A DNA stretch of 23,663 bases from Oscillatoria sp. Prado101 (GTDB taxonomy: Bacteria > Cyanobacteriota > Cyanobacteriia > Cyanobacteriales > Oscillatoriaceae). Under the pieces are notes generated by a model. That model worked only from the letters and a program-made list of their open reading frames with translations. It did not search any database and was not told the DNA's origin. This document shows, one piece after another, positions 15,058 to 22,620 of the stretch. Positions within the stretch are counted from its first letter, which is position 1, and each line of letters opens with the position of its first letter. Location: positions 1 through 23,663 of the forward strand of contig JALOOK010000030.1 in assembly GCA_025454445.1 (NCBI GenBank), written 5' to 3'. The position numbers and the translations under genes were made by a program.

Positions 15058-16419
15058 CTATGCGCTGAGAGAGGCAATCCGGGTTCCGGGAGCGAACAAA
15101 TGGATTTGCAGCCACGCACCGCCAGTTTCGGGGTGGTTGCGGGCTGTGACGGTTCCGCCGTGGGCGAGGACGATCTGCCGGACTATGGCCAAGCCCAGAC
15201 CGCTGCCGGTGCTCGGCTGTACCAGGATTTCGGAATTGCCCGATGCCGGCTGTGGGGAAAGGCTGCCTGCAGGCCATATCCCTCGCGCTCGCGACGGATC
15301 GCCCCGATACAGCCGGTCAAACACATAGGGGAGGTCTGTTTCTGGAAAGCCCGGACCGCAATCAATAATATCGATTTGAACCTGTTCTCGCCCCGCCGCT
15401 TCTGTGGGGGCGACGTTCGCGGGCGAGAGGCTGGCGCTGACTTGAATCGTTCCCTGGTGGGGGCTGTAGCGAATGCTGTTATCGAATAAATTGAGAAAGA
15501 CTCGGTAAAGACCGGACTCGTCGGCTTCTACCAGCAGCTTTTCGGGTTCCGAATACGCCAGGGAAAGCTGTTTCTGTTTCGCCAGCGGCTCCAGGCTTTG
15601 CCAGACAGACTGAATCAAAGCTTGCAATTCCAAGGGTTTGCGCTTCAGATTTTTGCTGGGGTCGGCTTCCATCTGGAGCAGGTCAAGCCAGTCCTGTACC
15701 AGCTTAATCAGCCGGTTGATTTCCACAAGCATGCGCTCCACCCAAGTGCTCAAGGGAGGTTGCAAACGCCCCTGCAAGGTTTCCGCCACTAAGCGAATGG
15801 AAGTCAGGGGGGTTCTCAGTTCGTGGGCTAAATCGGAAACCCAGCGGTTGCGAGCTTGAGAGAGCGCTACAAAGTCCTGCCGGTTTTCCAGAAACACGCC
15901 CACTTGACCGGCTGGCAGTGGCCAGCTGTAGCCCCGCAGCGTTAGCGCACCTCGGCGCTGCGCCTCCCCATCGGCAATTGCTGGGTGGAACACCCACTCG
16001 CACTCACAGGGCTGCTGGCGCTGTCTGGTTTGCTCGATCAGCTGGTCGAGTTCATAGGAGCGCACCACCTTGAGCAGCAAGCGCAACTGTTCAGGCTCCC
16101 AGTTGTGAATGCTCAACAGCTGTCGCGCCTGCTCGTTGCACCAGAGCAGCTGGTTTTCTTCATCCACCTGCAGATAGCCGATGGGCGCGACTTGGAGAAT
16201 CTGCTCCCAGGTTTGCAATTGCGCTTCCTGCAGCAGCAGCTGCTGGTTCACCCGGCCAATTCCGCGCCGCAAGCGAGCCATTTCGGGGAAAGAACTCCCC
16301 ACGTCATCCTCAGGCAACATTGCCAGAAGCCTCTGCAGCTGCTGGCTTCGCCACAACTGCTGCATCAGCCAAAACCCGAGCCCCAGAGCTAAACCCAGAA
16401 AAAATGCGGCTAGAGCCAT
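15058..16419 (-). CDS. sphS: Sensor histidine kinase of the phosphate response (SphS/PhoR-like)
   Basis: 453 aa. A membrane helix lies at the N-terminus (about 2-22), followed by a PAS-like region (about 70-175, containing APIGYLQVDEENQLLWCNE). The HisKA motif SDLAHELRTPLTSIR follows, with phosphorylated H199, then the ATPase boxes FLNLFDNSIRYSP, DIIDCGPGF, VFDRLYRG and STGSGLGLAIV. A roughly 24-residue Pro/Ser/Gly-rich insert separates the F and G2 boxes. It should phosphorylate the regulator encoded just upstream. I chose ATG 16419 with GAGGGA upstream; an earlier GTG frame to 16503 only translates repeat-like DNA. It follows sphR by 89 bp. Assignment to phosphate rests on phoU and phoX next door. 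Confidence 0.88.
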   Translation of the reverse strand: MALAAFFLGLALGLGFWLMQQLWRSQQLQRLLAMLPEDDVGSSFPEMARLRRGIGRVNQQLLLQEAQLQTWEQILQVAPIGYLQVDEENQLLWCNEQARQLLSIHNWEPEQLRLLLKVVRSYELDQLIEQTRQRQQPCECEWVFHPAIADGEAQRRGALTLRGYSWPLPAGQVGVFLENRQDFVALSQARNRWVSDLAHELRTPLTSIRLVAETLQGRLQPPLSTWVERMLVEINRLIKLVQDWLDLLQMEADPSKNLKRKPLELQALIQSVWQSLEPLAKQKQLSLAYSEPEKLLVEADESGLYRVFLNLFDNSIRYSPHQGTIQVSASLSPANVAPTEAAGREQVQIDIIDCGPGFPETDLPYVFDRLYRGDPSRARGIWPAGSLSPQPASGNSEILVQPSTGSGLGLAIVRQIVLAHGGTVTARNHPETGGAWLQIHLFAPGTRIASLSA

Positions 16420-16508
16420 CTGGTGTTCCCTCGTAAACAAAGTTTTGAGTTTTGAGGAATGAGTTTTGCATTCACTCAGCACTGGGCACTGATCGCTCAC
16501 CACCTTCT

Positions 16509-17261
16509 TCAGCCTAACCGATAGCCAAATCCCCGTACTGTAATAATGTATTCAGGCTGGCTGGGATCGCGCTCCAATTTCTCCCGCAACCAGCGGATAT
16601 GAACGTCTACTGTCTTGCTGTCGCCAATGAAATCCTGCCCCCACACATGATCGAGCAGCTGGTCCCGCGACCAAACCCGGCGCGGGTAACTCATAAACAG
16701 TTCCAGCAGTTTGTATTCCTTGGGCGACAGGCTCAATTCTTCCCCCCGGACAATCACCCGGCACTCTTGGGGATAGAGGGCGATATCCCCAAACAGCAGC
16801 ACCGGCGACTGCGGCGAAAAATTCAAGCGCTGCCGGCGCAACAGGGCTCTGCAGCGAGCAACTAGCTCCCGCATGCTGAAAGGTTTTGTCAAGTAGTCAT
16901 CTGCCCCCACTTCCAGCCCCAAGACGCGATCGGTTTCGCTGCCTTTGGCGCTGAGAATCAAAATTGGTACATGGTTGCCTTGATGTCGCAACAAGCGACA
17001 CAGATCCAGACCGTTGATCTGTGGCAACATTAAGTCCAGAACAATCAGGTCAAACTGAAGCTCACTGTGCTTCGGAGTGGAGTCACACAGCAAAGTCAGA
17101 GCGGCACGCCCATCCGGAGCGGTGGCGACCTGGAAACCTTCCCCTTCTAGGGCCAAAACCAGCATGTCCCGGATCAGGGCTTCATCTTCCACCACCAAAA
17201 TCCGGCCCGTTTGCCCTATGTCTGGGATGACAGGGCTTTTCACTGACTCAGTAGAAAACAT
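16509..17261 (-). CDS. sphR: OmpR/PhoB-family response regulator (SphR-like)
   Basis: 250 aa. The receiver domain (about 19-136) has acidic pocket E25-D26, phosphoacceptor D76 (LIVLDLMLP), S104 (ILILSAKG) and K126 (LTKPFS). The C-terminal winged helix (about 155-250) ends in TVDVHIRWLREKLERDPSQPEYIITVRGFGYRLG, typical of the PhoB class. It should bind Pho boxes as 11-bp-spaced repeats and activate phosphate-starvation genes. The start is ATG 17261, with about 18 residues before the receiver. The sphS gene follows on the same strand. The 90-bp spacer upstream separates it from the arsenic-island permease. RpaA/RpaB-type regulators share this fold; the kinase, phoU and phoX neighbours favour SphR. 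Confidence 0.88.
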   Translation of the reverse strand: MFSTESVKSPVIPDIGQTGRILVVEDEALIRDMLVLALEGEGFQVATAPDGRAALTLLCDSTPKHSELQFDLIVLDLMLPQINGLDLCRLLRHQGNHVPILILSAKGSETDRVLGLEVGADDYLTKPFSMRELVARCRALLRRQRLNFSPQSPVLLFGDIALYPQECRVIVRGEELSLSPKEYKLLELFMSYPRRVWSRDQLLDHVWGQDFIGDSKTVDVHIRWLREKLERDPSQPEYIITVRGFGYRLG

Positions 17262-17351
17262 AGTTGTGGAGCCTATTGTCTAAGTCCACTCCCATACATA
17301 CAATAAAAACTGGCTCCTGATGGCTTTTGTTACAATAATCATAATATTCTC

Positions 17352-18347
17352 TTAACCCACCAGGGCGTTGAACAGGTAGCCAACCGCAATAATGCCGGTA
17401 GCCACCAACCCGACAAACACCGCCAGCAGCCCCGGTTGCAGGACTTTCCTGAGAATCACCATCTCTGGGAGGGACAAAGCTGTCACTGCCATTGTGAATG
17501 AGAGTGCGGTGCCCAGAGGCATGCCCTTATTGACCAAAGCCTCGGTAATCGGCAGCACACCGGCGATGTTGGCATAGAGGGGGACGCCGATCGCAGTGGC
17601 AATCGGGACGGCTAGCGGATTTCCGGCACCCGCCCACCGGACAATCAGGTCTGCCGGTGCGTAACCGTGAATCCCGGCACCTAGGGCAATCCCACCTACA
17701 ATATAGCACCAAACTGACTTAAAAATCTCGGCAGCTGAATATTGACCTTGCTCGATCCGCTGTTTCCAGGTCATTGTTATCTCGCCTGAATCGCCCTCAT
17801 CTAGCTTGCCACTCACACGGGCTTTTTGCAATTCCCAGACAAAGGGTTCAACCCATTTTTCCAGTTTCAGCAAACCGATAGTGTAACCGGCAGCAATCGC
17901 CAGTACCACCCCAAACCCGATATACATCAGCGTCACTTTCAGCCCAAACAACCCCCACAGCAACACCACCGCCACCTCATTCACCATCGGGGCTGAGATC
18001 AGGTAAGAAAATGTCACCCCCAGCGGCACACCGGCTTCTAAAAAACCAATAAACAGCGGCACCGCTGAGCAGGAACAAAAAGGCGTCACAATCCCCACCC
18101 CAGCTGCCATAATATTGCCGATAATAGTGCGCTTTCCTCCCAGCCAGTCCCGCACTTTCTCTGGCTGCAAGAAAGTTTGCAGCGTCCCCACAGCAAAGCT
18201 AATCACCAGCAAAAGTGTCATAACTTTGGGAACATCGTAGAAAAAGAAATGCAGGCTAGACCCCAGATGAGAGTCGAGGGATAAACCCAGCAATCGGGTG
18301 ACAATCTGGGTGGCTAGCCAGTCAAAAGGATAGAAAGGGTCGAACAT
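17352..18347 (-). CDS. DUF318/ArsP-type permease
   Basis: 331 aa with about eight to ten membrane helices. The signature TPFCSCSAVPLF (C91, C93) is the hallmark of the family that includes ArsP, an exporter of trivalent organoarsenicals. A second family segment, GVPLYANIAGVLPI, is present near the C-terminal half. A cytoplasmic loop of about 50 charged residues (around 165-215) separates the two helix bundles. The gene is last in the arsenic island on the minus strand, following the thioredoxin-like gene by 154 bp. The CxC pair could take arsenic from that protein. Other members of the family have no known substrate, so the ArsP role is inferred from context. Confidence 0.85.
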   Translation of the reverse strand: MFDPFYPFDWLATQIVTRLLGLSLDSHLGSSLHFFFYDVPKVMTLLLVISFAVGTLQTFLQPEKVRDWLGGKRTIIGNIMAAGVGIVTPFCSCSAVPLFIGFLEAGVPLGVTFSYLISAPMVNEVAVVLLWGLFGLKVTLMYIGFGVVLAIAAGYTIGLLKLEKWVEPFVWELQKARVSGKLDEGDSGEITMTWKQRIEQGQYSAAEIFKSVWCYIVGGIALGAGIHGYAPADLIVRWAGAGNPLAVPIATAIGVPLYANIAGVLPITEALVNKGMPLGTALSFTMAVTALSLPEMVILRKVLQPGLLAVFVGLVATGIIAVGYLFNALVG

Positions 18348-18402
18348 GATACAATATGCTGAGAGCTATTTTCTCAAGGAATTGTTAAGCCAGACAGGGG
18401 GC

Positions 18403-18470
18403 AGAAACCGGGTTTCTTCTGTAGGAGGGAGCAGTTTTCGCGCTTACCCAGTACAAGAAACCCGGTTTCT
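18403..18470. repeat. Split family A palindrome with a 38-bp loop
   Basis: Single arms AGAAACCGGGTTTCT (18403-18417) and AGAAACCCGGTTTCT (18456-18470) are intact but separated by 38 bp. The order of the arms is reversed compared with the standard core. It lies between the thioredoxin-like and permease genes. Confidence 0.7.
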
Positions 18471-18501
18471 TGAGGCTCCACTTTTTCTTTATAAATGAGC
18501 G

Positions 18502-18744
18502 CTAAGGCTGCAACAGGGGTTCAATTTGCTGCGGGGAAAGGACTTTGCCTTTACTCACCACTTTGCCATTAACTGCGAGGGCTGGGGTGGACAAAACTCC
18601 CCGTTTAGCAATTTCAACTGGGTCGGTGATGTGCAGCACTTCTACTTCCAAACCTGATGCAGCAACCGCCCGCCGCGCATTCTCTTCTAGCTCGTAACAC
18701 TTTTTGCAGCCCGAACCGAGGATTTCAATTTTGAGATTGCTCAT
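18502..18744 (-). CDS. Small thioredoxin-fold protein with CKKC motif
   Basis: 80 aa, with the whole thioredoxin-like fold of the short redox-active disulfide family. The active-site CxxC is C13-K-K-C16 (LGSGCKKC), and the cis-Pro segment is STPALAVNGKVVSKG. It probably carries reducing equivalents or thiol-bound metalloid. ATG 18744 has GGAG 8 bases upstream. It is in the arsenic island between the DUF2703-like gene and the permease; these three often occur together, so a joint role in arsenic or thiol handling is likely. The partner of the disulfide is not known. A glutaredoxin role in reducing ArsC cannot be excluded. Confidence 0.85.
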   Translation of the reverse strand: MSNLKIEILGSGCKKCYELEENARRAVAASGLEVEVLHITDPVEIAKRGVLSTPALAVNGKVVSKGKVLSPQQIEPLLQP

Positions 18745-18791
18745 AACAGCACTCCGTTTTTTTTAGTTAAGGATTTTGAGCGCCTGCGGGC

Positions 18792-19189
18792 TTATTCCAG
18801 CCCGAAAAGCTTCAAAGCTGCCTTGCGGATCAGAGATTCCGGAATGGCTTCATACACTTCGCCGGCGCGCTCAACAGTCTTGCAGGAAGTTTCCCTGCCG
18901 GTTAAACTGGAACAGGAAGAGCAGTGATTTTGGGAAACCCTCACTTCTTCAGAGAGAATTGCTTCCACCGGCACGCCATTGAGCAGAATTGTATTGGACT
19001 CAGTCACCTGCCGGTCGGATAAAATTGTCTCGCTGAAACTCCCCGCCACACCTGCCGGTTGCAACTCTTTGGACAGTTCCGCAATTGCCCCACAAATACC
19101 CCAGAGAGTGTCTGGCCGGTTTCCGCGCAGCGACGGCAAGTTTTTCCATCTACTTCCAGATATTTCCATTCTATCTTAAGTTGCCGCAT
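18792..19189 (-). pseudogene. DUF2703-like gene with a one-base frameshift
   Basis: ATG 19189 opens MRQLKIEWKYLEVDGKTCRRC (C18, C21) and ...AETGQTLSG, a typical DUF2703 start. That frame then runs into unrelated residues and stops near 19004. The neighbouring frame (ending 18792) carries the expected remainder: GICGAIAELSKELQP, NTILLNGVPVEAIL, HCSSCSSLTGRETSC and IPESLIRKAALKLFG. One extra G in the GGGG run (19099-19102) would restore TLSGGICGAIAEL. The full product would have Cys pairs at both ends, suggesting metalloid or thiol chemistry. It may be a sequencing error, a real mutation or programmed shifting. The downstream frame also has its own ATG (19169), which lacks the first CxxC. Confidence 0.75.
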
Positions 19190-19232
19190 TAGCTTTAACC
19201 TCCCGAAACAAATTTTGCATTTTTTCCCCTCC

Positions 19233-19278
19233 TTCCCAGGAGGAACCTGGGAACGCTCCTCTAGAGGCTCTGCCTCCT
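19233..19278. repeat. Family D repeat, third copy
   Basis: The palindrome has arms TTCCCAGG and CCTGGGAA (19233-19253) and is followed by AGAGGCTCTGCCTCC. It lies between arsC and the DUF2703-like gene. Confidence 0.55.
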
Positions 19279-19334
19279 TTAACAGACAAGCCTATTATAG
19301 CAGTAGCCCTATTGATTAGGACATTCATTTCCCT

Positions 19335-19413
19335 ATCCGCGTCCATCTGCGTTTATCTGCGGTTTTAAATATTGAACCGCAGATAAACGCAGATAAACGC
19401 AGATAAACGCAGG
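19335..19413. repeat. Family B inverted repeat (CAGATAAACG units)
   Basis: Arms GCGTTTATCTGCGGTT (19349-19364) and AACCGCAGATAAACGC (19375-19390) are a perfect inverted repeat around TTTAAATATTG-like sequence. Two more CAGATAAACG units follow on the right. This is the uninterrupted form of the element split at 114-262. It lies just after the arsC stop, on the downstream side. Confidence 0.75.
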
Positions 19414-19425
19414 CGTGGCACTGTC

Positions 19426-19836
19426 CTAACCTAAATCAACCGCCCCTACAGATTCAATTAATGTTACCACCCGCTCCTTAATTTCATCCCGCACGCGGCG
19501 AAAAGTTTCCACCGGCTGTCCATCCGGATCGTCCAGCTGCCAATCTTCAAACACTTCCCGAAGCACCCAAGCTTCGGGCAAATTCACCCCACACCCGCAC
19601 AGGGAAATCACAGCGTCCCAGTCTTCCGGGTTGAAATCGCTCAGCCGCTTAGAGGTCTGATTGCTGATATCAATCCCAATTTCAGACATCACCTGAACGG
19701 CGGTGGGATGCACCCGGCTCGCGTCCAGCCCCGAGCTGGTTGCCGAAATTTTTCCCTCTCCTAGTATTCTAGCAAATCCTTCTGCCATTTGGGAGCGGCA
19801 GGAGTTTTTCTTGCAAACAAACATGACTCGTTTCAT
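19426..19836 (-). CDS. arsC: Arsenate reductase, Synechocystis ArsC-like (LMW phosphatase fold)
   Basis: 136 aa cytoplasmic enzyme that reduces arsenate to arsenite for export. The phosphatase-like loop VCKKNSCRSQMAEG supplies C8 and R14, and SLCGCGVNLP supplies C80 and C82, the same three cysteine positions as in the Synechocystis enzyme. That enzyme has a low-molecular-weight phosphatase fold but uses glutathione and glutaredoxin. DWQLDDPDG carries the family aspartate. The start is ATG 19836. It follows acr3 by 117 bp of spacer (with a family G repeat), so it may be in the same transcript. The thioredoxin-like gene downstream is another possible reductant. Confidence 0.92.
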   Translation of the reverse strand: MKRVMFVCKKNSCRSQMAEGFARILGEGKISATSSGLDASRVHPTAVQVMSEIGIDISNQTSKRLSDFNPEDWDAVISLCGCGVNLPEAWVLREVFEDWQLDDPDGQPVETFRRVRDEIKERVVTLIESVGAVDLG

Positions 19837-19862
19837 CTTTTTCCCTCAAGATAGATTAGTAA

Positions 19863-19919
19863 GGTGCGTTCCCTTTACCCTGGCACTTCACCGGCAGGTT
19901 CGAGAAGGGGTAACGCACC
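19863..19919. repeat. Family G inverted arms between arsC and acr3
   Basis: GGTGCGTTCCCTTT on the left and AAGGGGTAACGCACC on the right are imperfect inverted arms around about 27 bp. The 117-bp spacer between acr3 and arsC is almost entirely this element. Confidence 0.5.
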
Positions 19920-19953
19920 CCACCCGCAGGATTTCAATCCAAAATCCGGGCAT

Positions 19954-21114
19954 CTAAAATCCCAAATTGCTAGGAGAGCAGCGGGGGTCGCGCAAAGTGG
20001 CCTTTTCTGGCTCGCGCCGGAACCAAAAGGCGGTGCGCTTGCACAATTCTACTAACATCAGCATCACCGGCACTTCGATTAAGACTCCCACAACTGTAGC
20101 CAGAGCCGCGCCTGAATTCAAGCCAAACAGCATGACAGCTGTGGCAATCGCGACTTCAAAGTGATTGCTCGCCCCAATCAGGGCTGCCGGTGCGGCATCT
20201 TCATAGGACAACTTCAGCTTTTGCGCCGCTACATAAGAAATCAGAAAGATAAAGTTGGTTTGGATGAACAAAGGAACTGCAATCAGCAGGATATGCAGCG
20301 GATTATTAACAATTAGATCGCCTTTGAAGGCAAACAGCAGCACTAAGGTAATCAGGAGAGCGGTAATGGCAATCGGACTGAGATACTGCAAAAACCGGCG
20401 CTCGAACCATTCTTTGCCTTTATTTTTGAGAATCCAGTGCCGGCTGTACATGCCAGCTGCTAATGGCAGCCCAACATAAATTATCACCGACAGCACAATG
20501 GTTTGCCAGGGCACGACTAAATCGTTCGCCGCCAGCAACCACCTCCCCAGCGGCGCGTACAGAAATAGCATCGTCAGCGAATTCACCGCCACCATCACCA
20601 GGGTGTGTCCCTGATTGCCATAGGAGAGATACCCCCACATTAGCACCATTGCGGTACAGGGGGCAATCCCTAAGAGAATTGTGCCGGCAATATAAGAATT
20701 GTACAGCGGAACTTCGCTGCCCCGGAGCAGTTCCGTACCGGCGAGGAGGGGGCGAAACAGCCACCCCAAGAAAAACTGGGCGAACGCTACCATCGTGAAC
20801 GGCTTAATTATCCAGTTTACCACTAAGGTGAGGATGACTGGTTTGGGGGCGCGGATGGCATTTTCTGCCTGGGTGAAGTCAATCTTGACCATGATGGGAT
20901 ACATCATGAAAAACAGGCAGATGGCAATGGGGATTGAGACTTGATAGACGCTCATGGCATCGAGCGCCACCGCTACGCCGGGAAACAGCCGGCCTAGGGC
21001 GATGCCGGCTATTATACAGAGAAACACCCACAGGGTGAGATATTTTTCAAAAAAACTGAGGTTGCTGCCGGCTTTAACGGCTGAGGCACTCGCTTCAGGA
21101 TTGTGGGAACTCAT
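19954..21114 (-). CDS. acr3: Acr3-family arsenite efflux permease
   Basis: 386 aa with about ten membrane helices. It exports arsenite across the cytoplasmic membrane. The conserved Cys is C153 (LLGIAPCTAMVLMW) and the conserved membrane Glu is E347 (VGVLIEVPVML), both needed in characterised Acr3 proteins. GASNHFEVAIA is another family signature. The start is ATG 21114, 42 bp after the pstS-like stop, indicating one operon; no clear ribosome site is visible. The unrelated ArsB family lacks these motifs. The C-terminal 25 residues are hydrophilic and vary in the family. Confidence 0.95.
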   Translation of the reverse strand: MSSHNPEASASAVKAGSNLSFFEKYLTLWVFLCIIAGIALGRLFPGVAVALDAMSVYQVSIPIAICLFFMMYPIMVKIDFTQAENAIRAPKPVILTLVVNWIIKPFTMVAFAQFFLGWLFRPLLAGTELLRGSEVPLYNSYIAGTILLGIAPCTAMVLMWGYLSYGNQGHTLVMVAVNSLTMLFLYAPLGRWLLAANDLVVPWQTIVLSVIIYVGLPLAAGMYSRHWILKNKGKEWFERRFLQYLSPIAITALLITLVLLFAFKGDLIVNNPLHILLIAVPLFIQTNFIFLISYVAAQKLKLSYEDAAPAALIGASNHFEVAIATAVMLFGLNSGAALATVVGVLIEVPVMLMLVELCKRTAFWFRREPEKATLRDPRCSPSNLGF

Positions 21115-21156
21115 TTAGATATTGTCCAGAATTCAAAACTTAACAGGCGCTAAACG

Positions 21157-22182
21157 CTAAAACTTGGCTTCTTTCCGCAACAGCTCGCCAATGGTCAGCT
21201 TGAGTTCAGCCTTGCCCTCAAACACTGTGCCCACTTTCCCTCTTTCAAAGTGGACATATCCCAGGTGATAGCCTTCATCCGGTAAAGGGATGTAGCCCAC
21301 AGAAGCGACGGTTCGCTTGGCATTTTTGAGGTAGTATTCCACAAAGGCTTTCACCGCTGGATTCTCTTGGGCGGACTTGACGCTGACGTAGATGAATAGC
21401 GGGCGAGCAAGTGGCTGGTACTGGGATTTTTCCACGGTTTGGCGAGACGGAAGCACCGGTCCACTTCCGCTGTCAATGGCTAGGGCCTTTAATTTATCTT
21501 TGCTGTCTTCGTAATAGGCGTAGCCAAAGTAACCCAAAGCGTTGGGATCTTGGCTGACGCCCCGCACGAGGACGAGATCGTCTTCGCTGGCGGTGTAGTC
21601 GGTGCGGCTGGCTTTAGGTTGACCTACGGTTGCTTCTGTGAAATAATCAAAAGTGCCTGAATCTTTACCGGCACCGTAGAGTTTGAGCGGTTTGTCTGGC
21701 CAAGACGGGCGAATTTGCTTCCAGCTGGTGATTTTCCCTTGAGCCGCCGGCTCCCATATCTTTTGCAATTCCGCTACCGTGATGTCGTTCGCCCAGCTAT
21801 TTTGGGGGTTCACCGCCACGGTGAGGGCGTCAAAGGCTACCGGCAGTTCTGTGAACCTGACGCCGGCTTTGTTGCAGGCTTCCATCTCTGCGGTTGTGAT
21901 AGGTCGGGAGGCGTTGCTGATGTCTGTTTCGCCGGCACAAAATTTGGCAAACCCACCGCTGGTCCCGGAGAAGCTAACTTCTACTTTTGTGCCGGCATTC
22001 GTGGCTTGATATTCTTTGGCCACGGCCTGAGTTATCGGGTAAACCGTGCTGGAACCGTCAATTTTAATGGGCTGCGGCGCTTGCGACTGAGATTTGCTGC
22101 ATGCGCCCAAGAGCGCCGCAACTGTTGCAGCCAAAGCAAGTATGCCGCATCTGAAAGCTTCGGGCTTTTCTGTTGCGTTCAT
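21157..22182 (-). CDS. PstS/SphX-like phosphate-binding lipoprotein in the ars operon
   Basis: 341 aa. The signal peptide ends in LLGAC (C28), a lipobox, so the protein is membrane-anchored in the periplasm. Phosphate-binding loops are present: DGSSTVYP, SGTSGGF and GKDSGTFDYF, with SRPIT in the first lobe. No pstC, pstA or pstB lies in the window. The start chosen is ATG 22182 with GGTGAGG just upstream; a GTG three codons earlier is possible. The promoter carries an ArsR-type operator and no clear Pho box. It is the first gene of the operon leading to acr3. It may favour phosphate over arsenate, or act as a periplasmic scavenger; both are inferences. Arsenate binding is not shown. Confidence 0.9.
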   Translation of the reverse strand: MNATEKPEAFRCGILALAATVAALLGACSKSQSQAPQPIKIDGSSTVYPITQAVAKEYQATNAGTKVEVSFSGTSGGFAKFCAGETDISNASRPITTAEMEACNKAGVRFTELPVAFDALTVAVNPQNSWANDITVAELQKIWEPAAQGKITSWKQIRPSWPDKPLKLYGAGKDSGTFDYFTEATVGQPKASRTDYTASEDDLVLVRGVSQDPNALGYFGYAYYEDSKDKLKALAIDSGSGPVLPSRQTVEKSQYQPLARPLFIYVSVKSAQENPAVKAFVEYYLKNAKRTVASVGYIPLPDEGYHLGYVHFERGKVGTVFEGKAELKLTIGELLRKEAKF

Positions 22183-22221
22183 CGACCTCACCCCGATGAC
22201 ATGATTTTGGGGTACGAGGCT

Positions 22222-22249
22222 ATCGTATCAAAAAAACTTGATTCGTCAA
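22222..22249 (-). promoter_or_regulatory. Promoter of the pstS-acr3 operon
   Basis: On the minus strand TTGACG (22244-22249) and TACGAT (22222-22227) are separated by 16 bp, a fair sigma-70-type match. The ArsR-type inverted repeat occupies the spacer. The start codon lies 40 bp downstream of the -10. Confidence 0.5.
22227..22242. promoter_or_regulatory. ArsR-type operator, ATCAA-N6-TTGAT
   Basis: A perfect inverted repeat ATCAA-AAAAAC-TTGAT, extended by CGT on the left and TCG on the right (one mismatch). It lies between the -35 and -10 of the pstS-like gene, a position that would block RNA polymerase when occupied. ATCAA/TTGAT half-sites are the pattern expected for ArsR/SmtB repressors, and arsR is the adjacent gene. 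Confidence 0.7.
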
Positions 22250-22283
22250 GCGCAGTGAAACAAAACTTAATATTGCGGGGGGG

Positions 22284-22604
22284 TTAGTCGCAGGAGCGAG
22301 CTGGCAGGACGGGACTGAAGCGCCGGCAGTCGGCGAGGTACTGTTCGAGGGCGGCAAACTGGGGGGGGTTGAGGCTGTAGTACATCCAGCGACCTTCCTG
22401 ACGGGCGCGGACGAGACCGGCGTCCTTGAGAGTTTTCAGGTGGAAAGAGAGCTTGGACTGAGCCACCTGCAGCACTTCGCAGAGTTCGCACACGCAGAGC
22501 TCCCGCTGCTGCAGCAGTTGCAAGATTTGCAGCCGCAGGGGGTCAGAGAGAGCGTGGAAGCCGGAGACAATCTCAGCCGGTGCTGTGGTGGAGGTCTGAA
22601 ACAT
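22284..22604 (-). CDS. arsR: ArsR/SmtB-family arsenic-responsive repressor
   Basis: 106 aa winged-helix repressor. The ELCVCELCEVL helix has C37, C39 and C42, the CxCxxC arsenite-binding motif of classical ArsR; arsenite binding there releases the DNA. SKLSFHLKTLKDAGLV is the recognition-helix region and EGRWMYYSL the wing. The start is ATG 22604; a TTG one codon earlier is the only near alternative. The ribosome site is weak. It is first in the minus-strand direction, 101 bp before the pstS-like start, and divergent from the creatininase-family gene. A degenerate ArsR-like half-site overlaps its own start. Confidence 0.95.
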   Translation of the reverse strand: MFQTSTTAPAEIVSGFHALSDPLRLQILQLLQQRELCVCELCEVLQVAQSKLSFHLKTLKDAGLVRARQEGRWMYYSLNPPQFAALEQYLADCRRFSPVLPARSCD

Positions 22605-22620
22605 CAACTTTTTTCAAACG
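22602..22620. promoter_or_regulatory. Degenerate ArsR-like site over the arsR start
   Basis: On the minus strand, CGTTTGAAAAAAGTTGAT shares the A-tract and the TTGAT half with the operator at 22227-22242, but the left half is degraded (TTTGA instead of ATCAA) and the spacing is one base shorter. It could support self-repression of arsR. Confidence 0.3.

Noticed and set aside
16420..16503. Longer SphS start at GTG 16503
   Set aside because: The added residues come from repeat-like spacer DNA, and a good ribosome site precedes ATG 16419.
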